Counted from the first letter of the stretch, positions 1 through 13,610 are shown. The stretch: DNA of 64,000 nt from Glandiceps talaboti (GCF_964340395.1 NC_135570.1:15065322-15129321), one strand, 5' to 3'. A program made the numbers and translations. Notes: a model not told the origin generated them from the sequence alone.

Positions 1-254
1 TTGCATTGCCCTGGATAAAGTATTAATATTCTTGGTTGCGTCACCGTGCCTCGATAGTTGACTTATTCAATTATGCCATCGATCTCATTGACTATGTGAT
101 GCATGTGATATATGTTAATATTCAAATGTCACAACATAAGTGAAATGGTAATAACTAAATAACTTTTGAAATATTTAATTAGATTGCTCTTAATATCAGT
201 GATGGTTTATACAGACATTAATGATGACATGTGTTGTGATTTTGTAAACCACAG

Positions 255-3200
255 ATATTGACGAGTGTTTTGCTAATAATGGAGTTGGACCATGTGACCA
301 GATTTGTTTAAACACACCTGGTAGTTTTGAATGCAGTTGTAACGATGGCTACCAGGACACACAAGGTGGCAATAACTGTACAGGTTTGTTTTGATTTACA
401 AATTTACATGCTTGAATAACTATATACCAATCTCATTAGGCAAAATAAAAAATGTGTGTTTTTGATAACCCAACTGACCCTATTTTAAGCTGCCGACCCT
501 AAATATTTTTAAATATTTAAAACAAAATGATAAGAAAAAAATATGATAAAATAAAATAAAATCCTGACCTACCCTACTACCATGTTAGCGAAAACACAAT
601 TATTTTTTGTCACCTTCTATAGTTCACTTGTTTATGCCAAGACTTTGCTGGAGTAAGGTCCAGGTAGATGTCCTTTTACTGGAACGCTGTCAAAAAGAAA
701 CCTTGGATTTCGACAGACACAAAGAATCATTACTTCTTGCCAAGTAGATTTCTATAACTATAAGAACAGTACTACTTTATGTTGAAGTAGGAATCAGTGA
801 AAATATTGTCGGTGACATTCTCGCAAACCAGAGCTGTTATTTCTTCTGCTACACTTCAAAATAATGAGAGTTCTTACAGCATGTTTCGACGGTGCCGTAA
901 AAAAAGGCCGTGGTTTGCGACGATGGTCAGTGACAAATCATATTCAAGTTAACCTGCACTATGAAATATATCTGACTTTTTCATTCTAGATGTTGATATA
1001 CCAGTGGTTATAGAGTGTCCTGATGATGTTGCTGTGTCCATTTATGACAACACCACAGTGAAAAGCATAACTTGGAATAAACCTGTAGCTATTGACAACT
1101 CGAATGGTCCATTGTCTGTGGAGTCAAATTACAAACCTGGGGATAAATTTGAACTTGGAATTACTGAAGTGACATATATATTCACAGATGAAACCGGGAA
1201 CATCGCTTTATGTTCCTTTGACGTCATTCTACTTGGTATGTTAATATAACCATGGTGATCCCATCCTGGTACAACGCACATCGCATGATGAATGCATTAT
1301 TACCACACCAATGTATTAACAGTTGAAAATAATGAAAGCAAGCATAAAAAATGTTCAGATGTGGTACAGAAGTTAAAGATGAAATTCGAACCTACAAAGA
1401 CATTTAATGCTAGATATCTTGATTCATATGAGTTGTTTAGTTGAATATTGGCCAGAGTAAATTTTGCATATTGCCCATTATTGAAGCAAATAATGTTTTC
1501 ATTAAATGTATTATCTAGATGTACTATATGATGATGAAAACATATCCTATTGTCATGGTTACATACTGAACAATTTTCCTTAACAATATTACTTGCTTTA
1601 TTCGTCTTTCTTGTTGCTTTCCAGACAAAAGTCCTCCTGTGGTTACATCCTGCCCAGCTGACATCACTGTAATTGCCAGCCCAGGAAGTACTAACTCAGC
1701 TTCTGTTGTCTGGCCCCTACCGTCTGCTATCGATAATGCAGGACCCATTGTTTCCATGGAAGGCAGTGCTAACCCAGGGGACATTTTTGAATCTGGTACA
1801 ACAACTGTACAGTACCACTTTACGGACCAACATGACAATACTGCCGCCTGTACATTTACGGTCACAGTTTTAGGTGAGATAAACTCTTTTTCAGATGGTG
1901 TACAAATCTGTCAATAGTACATATAATATCTGAAGTCATCAGAACTTTGCAAAGTTCATCCGTTGTGGTAGTATTTGAAAAAAGAAATTACTTCTATGAT
2001 TATAATGATTTCCAACAGTGGTCCATAACATACAATATCATTCACAAGAACAAATGACCTGCGATATGCCAGCTGCAGTTGTTATTAGAAGAAGGAACGG
2101 CATATGTTTGGATATTTGATGTATGTCTAGGCCCAAGTTTTCTTGACCGTAACTGATAGCACATAATATTCTTATTTTTTAGTAACAATACTTAATGAAT
2201 AAAAAATATTTTGCAAAATGTTTGCAAATCTCTCCAATATCGATTCGTAAGGGTTTAACATTTTGACTCAAAACACATGAATGTGTTTTTTCATTTATCA
2301 TCTAGAGGATTCAACCACATGGGAGGATATTTGGTACAATTCAACTGATCCTATTCTTGGTGTTGGCAGAGACAACTTCATGTATGTACGACCAGGGTTA
2401 CACGGACTGTGGTATGGACCCATCCCAAACAGTTGCTGCATTCAAGATGTCACCATTCAGGATAATATCATTATTGGCATCATTCGCTCTGACTACAGAG
2501 TATGGACCAAGACCAAAATTGACGAACCATGGGAGGGACCAGATCTTTCCAGCTGCTGTATTACATCTATCAGTGTAGTTGATAACGGAACACAATGGGC
2601 CGTAGGAGTTGATCAGCTTCTTCAACAACGTACAAACTTTAATGAACCCTGGCACCCAAGGAGACTCCTCGTTAACATCAACAAAATTTATCATCTTCCT
2701 ACAGAAATGATATTGGCAACAAGCACGGATAAAAAACTTCTCTCATGTGACCTACGAATTGACAAAGAGTGGCAAGTTCTTGACGATACTCGGGACATTC
2801 TAGACGTGGTGGTGACATCAGAGGGAATCATAGTGGGTTTTGGTGATGATGGACACTTGTATACCAAGTCTGATTTTTCAAGTAGCTGGGAAAGGCTAGA
2901 ATCCGATATTGATAGTGTAGCCGTTATTGCAGCAAGCAACGGCAAAACAGAAGAAGGTAATTCGTATTATGTAAATATTGATTGGTGTTACCATCACGAC
3001 TGCATATACTTAATACTTTGGTCACTAGCACCCTTTTCATGTGTATGAGCATGAGCTGGAGTTCGGGTGGTTGATACTAAGAATGAGTATATCTTGAGCA
3101 TCTCATGACATCCTCCCAAACATGTTCTGCGTGTGTTATCACTCTGTACTATTTACTGTCTTGCCAGTAAAAACACATTGTCTGAAGTGTATGAGTTAAG

Positions 3201-5156
3201 AGTGTCTGATGGGAGGTACCTACATGTATACTGCGATATTTAGAATCAATATCTTGGTGCTTATACCAGCATAATACTACTATCAAACAAAGGGAGATTT
3301 CCTTTTTCATTTTACATTTTAACATTTCTTTTCTGTGTAGGAGTATACATGGTCGGTAGCGATTCTGGATGCAGTAATTCAAGATACCTCCGCCAAGACA
3401 GTGGGAGATTGACCAGTGCTGGGTACGACTCATCTGAGATGTACCCCAATAAAATTCAATGTACATGGGAAATAGTCGTTCCTATAGGAAAGGTAAACAT
3501 TAACTTACGACAGTGATCACGATTTTAGCGTTAGCATTGAACGAGAGTATGATACCAATGTCTGTCTGTCACAGTATGTCTTTCTAGCTAATAAAAAGGA
3601 AGCAAGTAAAGAGATTCAGTGACGCTATTTGATGATCTGACCAGTTTTTGCCATGTATATGTGCCTCGACAAAACATGCATGGTCAACTAAAATATACTT
3701 GTCAACCGATCTGTTTATGCCTATACAGACAATAACATATTTAGTTTTAATTCATGGTGATCTGAAGAATTTGTGACAATCAAAACAACACTATGAACTG
3801 GTAGCCTTGTTTGTAAGCATTCAAATGAAATGTGTTGAGCAAACATGACCACAGCAGCCACCAATTGGTATCTCCATGCCCATTAACACCCCCCTCCCCC
3901 CCCCCACCCCCGCGCCTCCGGTCAAAGTGACTGTTTCATTTTGTCATGCCTGAATATCTGTGCCCACTGTATCATGTTTCAAAGACTGAAACATTATTTT
4001 GCAAATTCATGTTCATTGTACGTTCACCTCGAGCACAGATTTACATGGATAAAAATCCAAGAATTGAATCTTCTTGTTTGTTTTCTTATATTTCATTTTA
4101 GGTTGTCACGTTATCATTTGAGGACCTTGACATTGAGGTTGAATCTACATGCTCATACGACAGGATAACTATTAATGATATGTTTCGCAAATATGAATTT
4201 TGTGGTCAAGATATACCACCAGATGTTGTATCCATAGGTAACCACGTTACTGTCGAGTTCGTTAGTGACAAATCTATAAGGGCAAGAGGATTCTCAGTCA
4301 CGTATCAGTCTGGAGGTAAGTAGGGCATTAATATTCATGAATATTCATGAGAACAATATTGTAAGTCTTATAGTCACAGTTTATAATATTTTGACATGTA
4401 TGTAGAACTCTATGGTCGGAAAAAACTTTATTGAATAATTTTGACGAAATTTCAAGCCCAATATGGCTAGGGAAATGTTTAGTGGCCATATATGGATAAC
4501 AACTGGGTATTCATTTTGGATTTTTAATTCATAGAGCAACTCTAGTATGTTTTTAATTTTATATACAAAAAAAAGTGGAATCACATTCTTTGTTTGTAAC
4601 TCAATAAATTGCAAAACATTACAAAATGTTTAATATATTTGTTATTGTACATACAATAACAAACTTTTTACACTTTTGTTTTTAGTTCTTTGTCAATTAT
4701 TGACTTACAATCATGGATCTGGTTGATGCAGTTTCACATTGTTTGTTGATGTAGGTAACAATAGTAGAGTTGTCACCAAGATTAAAAATCCCAAATAAAA
4801 CCCACCTGTCAGCAAGACTTATATTTGGACATGTTTAATGATCAAAAAGGTTGCAGTCAGACATTATTCAAATAATGGATGTCATTGTTTGAGTCGTTCA
4901 CTTGCCAAGTTTGCCCTGCATATCTGAAATAGTAACAGTGATGCAGTGCAGACCCAGCACTGATATATTTGTGTTTGTGTTTAGTGTTTATTTACTCAAA
5001 AGCACAAATGAACATTACAGATACACATTCAAAAATACTATTTCGTGGGTAAATATTCAAACTTGTATTAAGATTTGTACGATTTACAATTGTTGCATTT
5101 TATTTATTGACCATGTGGCAATTATTTCCAATTTTTATCTTTACACAGGTGAATAG
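255..5156 (+). CDS. Multidomain ectodomain protein (cbEGF-HYR-HYR-tectonin-like-CUB), 5' end outside window
   Basis: Exons by splice consensus and phase: 255-383, 990-1235, 1625-1873, 2306-2956, 3341-3492, 4102-4315 and probably 5149-5156. The first is a calcium-binding EGF module (DIDEC start, six cysteines). The next two each encode one HYR (hyalin repeat) domain with the typical I-x-C-P start, a PGD turn and a V-x-Y-x-F-T-D core. The 651-nt exon encodes about five WD-like/tectonin-type blades (repeated W, GVGRD-like and LYTK-like motifs, SCC pairs). The next two exons form one CUB domain with its cysteines. Exons through the propeller are phase 1-1, typical of shuffled extracellular modules. 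The last proposed exon adds Gly-Glu-stop in the right phase, but it is tiny and therefore uncertain; the gene could continue. No membrane segment is visible. The role is inferred as extracellular adhesion or recognition; no orthologue is named. Confidence 0.8.
384..989 (+). other. Intron with a dispersed-repeat fragment
   Basis: This intron lies between the EGF and first HYR exons. About 440-610 resembles the dispersed repeat family also seen near 47.05-47.4, 50.64-50.96, 62.7-62.8 and 63.09-63.48 kb; the shared part is the poly-A-rich block next to 'aacccaac' and 'gccgaccct'. No coding signal is seen. Confidence 0.45.
4466..4800. repeat. Decayed copy of foldback MITE family A
   Basis: The left part (gtggccatatatggataac, then tattcattttggattttt) and the right part (attaaaaatcccaaataaa) match the inverted ends of the palindromic element seen intact at 6661-6978 and elsewhere. 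Both ends are diverged. It lies in the last proposed intron of the CUB gene. Confidence 0.5.
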
Positions 5157-5199
5157 ATCTCCAAATCATTCATCTCCATATTATGAAAGTCTGGGTGTT

Positions 5200-6600
5200 T
5201 GATGTGAGAGACTGGCGAGCGAAGGCTGACACCCCACCCAACCCCCAGCTAGATTCTTTCAATGAAAATTAAGAACCTGTGGTCATTTCCATTAATCTAT
5301 TTATTTATTTACATTTGATTTAACCGTTTGGAGCAATATAATGTATATTTCCTTTTTGATACTTTAACAATCTATTAAATAGAAAATTGTTTTAATTTAA
5401 TAGCAGTTATATAATTTATGTATATTTAGCTCATCAGATTTCTATGTTGTTGAACATTGAGTAAATATGAATTGTACTTATTTTGATTTTTTGTGCAAAC
5501 AATGTTGAATCTCAATATTGAACAGTTCTTGTGGCACAGTATAACTAATGTATGTAAAGACAGACATAACCACACAGTCACAAATTTGCAGAATAGAGAT
5601 TAAACATTCAGAATTAAATACAACAGTTACTACAAAATAATACAAAAGTCAATAAATTGATTAACACATGTGTGTATGTGATATAGCTTGTCTGTTCATA
5701 TAGTTTATACTGAAATGCACATGGCTATTTTTTCTTTTAATAAATTATTTAGTTCCATCTTTTAAAACTTGTGTTTTACTGTTGAGTGACTCTTTCTGTA
5801 TATAACCATGAATGTCTTCAAAGTCTGTTTTGTCTTTGTTATTGTGTGTGTGTGTGTGTGTGTGTCTGTCTGTCTCTCCATCCAGCTGTCCTGTCTCTGC
5901 TTGTCAGTATGTCTGTCCGTTCGTCTGTCTGTTTAGCAAACTAAGGGAAAATGACTTGCATTTATTGTATCGATTAAGAACTAGGTGCACTACTCCAGAA
6001 TCAATTGGATCTTCCCGTCTAGTACTCAGTCTGCCTCTGTGTGTGTGTGTGTGTGTGTGTGTGTCTGTCTGTCTGTCTGTATGTCTGTCTGTCCTTGACT
6101 GTCTGTCTGTCTGTCTCAGACAGTGTACCACCTGTCTGTACCTCGCTTTATGAGACACTATCTGTTTGGCACTTAGACATACCAGTAAACTGGCCCCAGA
6201 ATAGTTTAGATTTAAACCATTAAGATGATGAATAGACAAAGTATTAACAAAATGATTCACAGAAATTTGATAATATAACAGCAGCACAAAATACTTTACT
6301 GGAAATCAGAGCTTTTAAATTCTCTCCAAACTTTGCCATATGTAAGCTTAAGTTTGGTCCCATTGAAACAAAAGAAATTTGGAGGTTCAATTTGTTATTC
6401 TCCTATAGAGTAAAACTAATATACGGCAGCCATATTGGATTCTTAATGATTTAAATTTGATGTCATTTTCAAACGTTTGTATCATATAAATGGTCGCCCT
6501 CAAGGTTAAAGGTCGCCTTCAAGGTTAAAGGTCGCCCTCAAGGTTAAATAACAAATGGAGAATCCTATAAAACCATAAAAACACGGCGATGGCTTTGTTC
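5200..6600. other. Gene-free stretch with (GT)n and (CTGT)n microsatellites
   Basis: There are two GT/CTGT-rich microsatellites, about 5843-5875 and 6036-6120. A short three-fold repeat of 'ggtcgcc(c/t)tcaaggttaaa' sits at about 6492-6547. Open frames here are simple-sequence artefacts. I see no gene. Confidence 0.6.
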
Positions 6601-6660
6601 TTTATAATTTTGAATCTAATAGTACATTCAGCATTTGCAATATTGCTCTAGAAGTTCCTT

Positions 6661-6978
6661 AAAGTGGTCATATGGATGAGGATTGGGTATTTATTTTGAA
6701 TTTTGAATTTATTAAAGTATTTCCTCATGGCTTCCTACTTCAGTGTGAAACAAAGCAGACCAAGTCTGTGTGTGTAACTCAATAAATTGTTTGTATGTAC
6801 AATAACAAAGTACGATTTTCACGCAATTGTTAGATTTTTGCAACTTATTGAGTTATACAAACAAGGACTTTTCATTTGTTGTTTCAAGTTGATTTTTCAA
6901 GTAGGACACCATGATAAGATTGTTTTATAAATTAAAAATCCAAAATAAATACCCAATCCTCATCCATATGGCCACTTT
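6661..6978. mobile_element. Foldback MITE, family A (intact copy)
   Basis: The element is a roughly 318-bp near-palindrome. The left end AAAGTGGTCATATGGATGAG is mirrored by the right end ending in CCATATGGCCACTTT. The inverted arms extend through the 'ggtatttattttg.atttttaattta' block. It is flanked by TT/AA, so TTAA or TA could be the target duplication. At least five related copies occur in this window (23.05, 29.3, 57.56, 61.09 and 17.25 kb). Confidence 0.8.
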
Positions 6979-7208
6979 AAACTATTTCTATTTAATAAAT
7001 AAATCGATACAACGACCTTACTCTAACATAAGACAAAATTTTATTGAGTCCCTTTTAGGGTAATTGAGTTATCTGCTACAAAGGATTGTTAAAAACAATA
7101 AAATGTACATAGTGTTATGAATAACATAATTTAAAACAATATGTGTAGAAATTAAAAGAAATATAAATACATTAACAATACAGACCAAAACACATTAAAA
7201 AAGATTCA

Positions 7209-7776
7209 TTAGTTCCTATCAAAAGTTTTGTTAGGGAGTGTGGTGGCTTGAGGTATACATGAATTGTGATAACAGGTAGTACGAGAAGTTAACTGTCTAA
7301 ATCTACCACTCCTATCAATTCTCCTGACATTGATTTCCTTTCTCAGTGGGTTTGTTTCATCCCTCATTATGTGCAACACTTTGTCTGCCATTCGCTCGTG
7401 TAAGACTTCATCCGCCTTAAGTTGTTTCTTTCCAATGACATTTCCTGCTTTACTGATCAATTTATCCAACCTCTTCTTATTTTGTTGTGTAATATTTCCA
7501 CCCCAGCAAACAATGCAGTAACTTATAACACTATTTATGACAGCTCCATAAAACAAAGAAAGTATAATATACCTTATCTTGATTAACATTAAAAGACCGC
7601 AACTTTCTTAAACAGTACAACCTAGAGTTAAGCTTCTTGGAAAGAATATCAATATGGTGTGGCCAATTTAGTTTACAGTCCATCCCCGGGATTACTCTGA
7701 CCTTGCTTTCCCTTTTAATCAATCTACGAACATTAGTCCCCGGGATTACTCTGACCTTGCTTTCCCTTTTAATCAA
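7209..7776 (-). pseudogene. Non-LTR retrotransposon 3' end (reverse transcriptase C-terminal region), decayed
   Basis: Minus-strand translation of two frames gives the typical post-catalytic tail of LINE ORF2. There is an 'LNWPHHIDILSKKLNSRLYCL' segment, then 'SVISYCIVCWGGN', a Lys/Leu-rich helix, 'HPL'-like 'NPL', and a basic R-x-R block ending near 'SCIPQAT'. Frames switch near 7570, so the copy is broken. The clade is probably L2/CR1/Rex1-like, from the C-terminal motif pattern; this is inference. An in-frame 54-bp tandem duplication (7684-7737 and 7738-7791) lies at its upstream edge. The catalytic motifs are absent (5'-truncated). Confidence 0.7.
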
Positions 7777-7791
7777 TCTACGAACATTAGT
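7684..7791. repeat. Perfect 54-bp tandem duplication
   Basis: Two near-identical 54-bp units lie head to tail, starting ccccgggattactctgacc. The length is a multiple of three and keeps the LINE-derived minus-strand frame open, duplicating 18 residues. Confidence 0.85.
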
Positions 7792-8159
7792 TCCTGTCTA
7801 CGTTTACAGAAATGCAAGATGAAAACTGAACAGTTAATTTGTCAACATGCTGCAAGTCATGATCATTTTAATTTTCTGACTTTAAAGGTCAAACTATTGT
7901 TGGCATTTCTAGAACATATTAAAGCATTTTATGGTTTCCAGTTACAAGTCATACTACGCCCATAGCAAAATGACAGTTGTAATTGGTTGTAAGAATAGCG
8001 AAAGAAAGGGCAGTCAAAATCACCTTATTTTACATAACTGATCATAAATTAATCTAAAGCACAATACGTGCATCTTCTGCTCATAACACGTTTTTTTTTT
8101 TTTTTTTTTTTGTTTTTTTTAAATCTGTGTAATAAGCAAGATAACAGGCTAACCAGCAG

Positions 8160-10260
8160 TATTTTAATCCCGGGGGTGGTACCATTGGCTAGCTCTGGTA
8201 GGAGTGTACGTGTCCAGTATTGGAAACTACTGGCCCCATTTTAGACCCACCTTGACCCAAAATCAATACCCTATTTAAGACCATTACAGGTTTTTGAAAG
8301 ATGAAAGTTTCGACCTAAATACATTTTCCATAGGAGGCAACATTTTGGGGCAATTAATGGCAGTCATGATTTGGTAAAGGACAATGGACCACGTTTTATT
8401 TTTAGACCAAGCAAAATTGAAAATAATGCAAAGTGGACCCCGTTTTAGACTCTTCAGCTCAAAAAAAACAGACCCCATTTTAGACCAAAGGGCTAGACCC
8501 CAAAGGTCAGCATATATACATATACTCAAATAAGGTGAGTAGCCCCGGGATTTTAGTTTGATTCGCTACCTACATCATTTATTACCTATCCCTTGCTCCA
8601 TCAGAAGTAATCAGTACAGGATGACGTGTGAAGTATATGCTATAGACTCGCCGATCTTTGATGAATTATTAAAACCCATTTTCTGTAAAATTCTCTCCCC
8701 GTAGTCTTGTGAAGCAGTTAGCGATATCACCACGAGGTAAAATTCGTCATACATCCAGTTTCCAGTTTCAAGTGTGTGGTCACTTTTCTCAGGAAAGCTA
8801 ATTTTCTCCTAGGTAATCCGTTTGTTGAGCGTATTGCCTTGCACACGACTATTATATACTAGATTGCGTGTTGCCGACAGATTGAATACAGGTGGATTTT
8901 ACATATGTGACGGGTCTGGCCCATTAAATGTATTCACGAATCTGCAGTAGTCTACTGCATATTGCAACAAAGAATATAAAATATGCAATTTTACCAACAG
9001 TCGCCGTTTATTTCAACTGCAATTATTTCTTAGTATTATTTACGTGAATACGACAATGTGGAAAAATGAAATGAAGGGACTACCATGAAGGTAAACTGTG
9101 GCGTCTGTTAGTAGTACCTATATGGTTGTAATTTTTAACTTGTAGCAATCTACATGAAGGATTGATTATATCTTGTCCTATAATATCTTTCAATTATCAG
9201 GACTGTTTGTCCCTTTTCCTTTACAAAAAAAAATGAAGAAATTTCAAGTATAATGAAACACGTTCCAAAATTATATAAAATAATTTGATTGGAATCAATC
9301 GACAATACATTGTCAATGTGCACGTGACGAGTAAGGGAGTGAACGCTTTTAATTTACGGGGAGCTTTCAGAGTACTGCGGGTTTTTTCACAGAACACCCT
9401 CCCCTCCGACAGGAAAGGTATAAAAGTGACCTATTTTATTAATATTGGTCAGGAAGTTGCAGCATAATTGCTTATTTTGCCCACTAGGGGGCGTATAAAC
9501 CAAACATGAAAATCAGTTTGATGTCTTCAAGGTCTTTTATCTGTTTTATGGAGAATGAAATCGTTACTGTCTCACTGTAATGAAATTTGTCAACATCAAG
9601 CTATATACAGAATATTACGAAAAACACGTAAGAGTAACTTTGATTTTTTGAAAATTACAATTGTTTGCCCGATTCTACGAAATCTAACCAAAGCCACGCC
9701 TTGACAATTTGGTAAGAGTACAACTTTAAAAAATGCGATTTAATTGAGACACTATTGTCGTAAAAAATATCAGTGAACGTAGGGTAACCACGTGTACGAA
9801 ACAACGGCCATTTGTGCAATGTTGTGAAAAGAACACATTGGATGAATATAGAAGATATGCTAGAAAGTGAACGTTGTTGGAGAACTGTAAAAACAGAAAA
9901 ACACGATGATGTTCCCTAAAACATCGTCCAAATTCTTCAAACAACTAACAGGCAGAGTAAATTAGGAATTTACATTACACAGTGGTTATAGAAACATTTA
10001 AAAAGTTGTCTTGAATTGTAATGTCCATTTTTGTGGGTTAAAGTCTTTCCGTCTATTCCGAGTATAGTGATTGCAATTAGCGTCTACAGTTATGGCTAGA
10101 CACGCTATGTATACAGTGATGTAGTTTGACATTAACTTTCGAAGTAGTGACGCTAATCAAATATGTATGTTATTTAGTGTTATTAAGTACTTTTAGATCA
10201 AAAGAGAGTTGTATAAGTTTATATGTTACAGTTTCTGTATTTATGGGGAAGGCTAGGGGC
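8160..10260. other. Gene-free region
   Basis: I see no splice-bounded coding exon on either strand. The short open frames (for example 9285-9467) lack protein-like composition. A perfect CTCF-like core lies at 9481-9492 and a pentanucleotide repeat follows at about 10271-10320. Confidence 0.5.
9481..9492 (+). promoter_or_regulatory. Candidate CTCF core motif
   Basis: CCACTAGGGGGC matches the bilaterian CTCF core CCASYAGRKGGC at every position. It is a single site in an intergenic region about 1 kb downstream of the GPCR 3' end. Occupancy is not known. Confidence 0.35.
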
Positions 10261-10270
10261 ACACCAAAGA

Positions 10271-10320
10271 GAATCGTATCGTATCGTATCGTATTGTATT
10301 GTATTGTATTGTATTGTATT
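10271..10320. repeat. Pentanucleotide microsatellite (ATCGT/ATTGT)n
   Basis: Three to four ATCGT units pass into five ATTGT units. The clean step between the two forms is compatible with one CG to TG change that then spread along the array. Confidence 0.9.
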
Positions 10321-10485
10321 ACATATGACGTCAGTAGTCACGGACCTAACTCACAATATGGACGCCTTCATTGTATCTAAGGTTTGACATTCTAGATTCA
10401 CCCAGAAGGATGCAATGTAGGGGAAAAAAAGTAATATCCTTTCGATCACATTGTGTAGCACTAGTAATGACTATACCATCAGAGC

Positions 10486-13400
10486 TTACAATGATGCCTC
10501 ATCACTTTTAAGGCTTGTAACGTCAGAAAGCGTGACAGAAACGCTTCTTCGTGGAACGAGAGATAGCATGTTACTATTTTCACTTTTCACGCCTGATGGA
10601 GATAGTTTCCGGCGTTCTTTTCGCCTTCGCTTCATGTTCCCTCGACGGCGTCTTCGTCTGTAACACGCCCGCATCAAGTTTTTCTGCACCGAAATATACA
10701 AAGAACTTTAATATAGTTATAAATTGCTAGAGGCTAGTCCCCCTCCCCCCCACATGTTTTTCGAATTTTGATATGAACTCGTCAAAATAAGGCTACTCGG
10801 GAGAAAATGCATCTGCGCACCATTTTCTCGTGAAAGCATAGGTTTCTTGGGGGAGTACTAGTTGTACAGCAATTGGAATTGTTTATGAGGAAAGATTGAT
10901 CGGCGTGATATAATATAAATTCATTGTCCACACATGACAGATTGTTCATTTCAAGCTTGTGAAAATTGTTCATTTCAAATTGGAGGATTCTACCATAGAA
11001 TAAATTTACCAGCAGCTAGTGGACAAAATATAGAAAAAAAAAGAACAGTACTTTATGATGATTACGCAAAAAATAACATTAACATAACGTCATTAAATTA
11101 CCCTGTACACGTCATTAACTTACCCTCTACACGTCATTAGCTTACCCTGTATACGTCATTAACTTACTCTGTACACGTCATCAACTTATCCTGCATACGT
11201 CATTAACTTACCCTCTACAAGTCATTAGCTTACTCTGTATACACGTCATTAACTTACTCTGTACACGTCATTAACTTACTCTGTATACGTCATTAACTTA
11301 CTCTGTACACGTCATCAACTTATCCTGCATACGTCATTAACTTACCCTCTACAAGTCATTAGCTTACTCTGTATACACGTCATTAACTTACTCTGTACAC
11401 GTCATTAACTTACTCTGTATACACGTCATTAACTTACTCTGTACACGTCATTAACTTACTCTGTACACGTCATTAACTTACCCTGTACACGTCATTTAAG
11501 AAGGTGTATATAATTGGATTTAGAATGCTGTGTGCCATAGCAATCCAATGACATATTAGGTATACGATGATGGTGACTCTGTGATATTTAGATTCTTTGA
11601 AGTAACGTTGGTCTATTGTAGTTACAAGATGGAAGATGTTGAGAGGTAACCAGCATAACGCAAACGCCCATACGATTACAATCAACATCTTAATAACCTG
11701 CAAAGAAGACATGTTGGAATGTTGACAAGACTGGCGACAAATCGTTGCAATACTCCACTGCAACTAGAGTATTTTTTAAAAGTGTTTTGGTCGGTACAAT
11801 AACTTACTCATAATATCACTCACCCGGAACATTATTGAATCCCCGTGTGTGAATGTATAGTTTATAGCTGTATACATGATATACCACAATAAATCAAATC
11901 AAAATTTAGGTCCGAACCCAAAAATCTACCCTCTCAACGGTGATTACAATTTCAACCTGTTAGTGTACTATTTCTGGATAAGATCGATAACTGGTTATTA
12001 CATGTATAATGTCTAATTATTGGTATTTTAGCAATTTTTAGTGAATAGATTGTGGTTGACTGATTGCAAAATTATACTACAGTAACAAACTAGTACAGTT
12101 TGAACATAGTGATAGATTCAAAACCAAACTTTCACTCAATATTCAAACTTACCACTACACTACCTACAGATAATATTGACCACTAATTAACAGATACTAT
12201 GTTTTTTTTAAAAATAAGTAATTGACCCATTTTAGTGAATATATGTTGGTTCCTTAAAAAAATGTCCCAGTTGCAGCTAGTGTAGATTTAAGAATGTTAT
12301 GGTTTCTTGGAATACATAATGGATATACAACGAGGTGTGTGTATTAGCGTCGAGTTGTATTTCCAACTAATACCATGGCTCCTTTAGTGGTGATGACATG
12401 ATTATATTCATTATACAATTGCATATCCCCATCTCTTATTTACACATATACACCCACATTCACATTCAAACCAGGTGGCATTGATCGGTTGTCAGGGGCA
12501 ACGTGGTATTAATCAACCTATTTGGTATCCATCAAAGAACCCACAGTAGCAGATTGTGTCTATCAGTTGTCATTTTTATTTGTTTTGATAATTAAACTAA
12601 TTTTATAATTAGTTAAGAAGAGGGGTTAATTAGAAGAGTTATACGACACATACCCTGGCACATACACGATACACGTGTGCCGTGAACTGTTGAATGATGG
12701 GAAACCGTTGTCATGACTACATGTACAGGAACCGCTGATATATCTTAACTAGGACTTAAAAGTGAATTCATGAATTCTGCATTAAGATTGATTTGAATGG
12801 GTTACCTTTCTCTTGGCATTCAGCTGTGCCACGTCTCGAGTTTCTTGTGCTTGTCCGGGGATACAACGCCCCCAGAGTCTTTTAGCGATTGATGTGTACG
12901 TGTAAGAGAGTATAATCAGCGGAACTGCATAGAACAGTAAAAACATGAGTACATCATACACAAGGTCTTCAGCTTGGTTGTTCCATTTCTCGTTGCATTG
13001 GTAATATTGTTGACCCGATACACTCTCCTTTAACTCGACCCGAGTATTGATCAAATGGGGTAGAGAAATACAGATCGCTACCAGCCAAATCCCTGTTATA
13101 ACGTACTTTCTTTTGGACCTGGACGCTCTGCTTCGTAGAGGCTTCTTCACGGCCTGGTATCGGTTTATGCTAATCGACGTTAGAGTGAAAATACTGGCGC
13201 CTACAGACACCTGTGAACCATAATAGTGCATTGTAGACATTAGAGTAGAAGACAGTTAACCTAAAACAGAGCGTCATAACCTTTCTCGTCAGACGTGACA
13301 ATTAAATGTTGCAATATTGTTATTTTTTGTCGACCCACGTGATACTCTGTTCCAGGTTAACTAGCTTCTATTGTATCTTTGTTCGAATGGTAACAACGTC

Positions 13401-13516
13401 TACCGAGTACCTGGCACTCAAAGAGTCAAAGAGTTGGGGCTCAAATACTCCAAATGTTTAGATATTGTAATGAGATCAATTGATGCAACATGTGTATACT
13501 TGGGAAAATGGATCAT

Positions 13517-13610
<94 letters not shown>

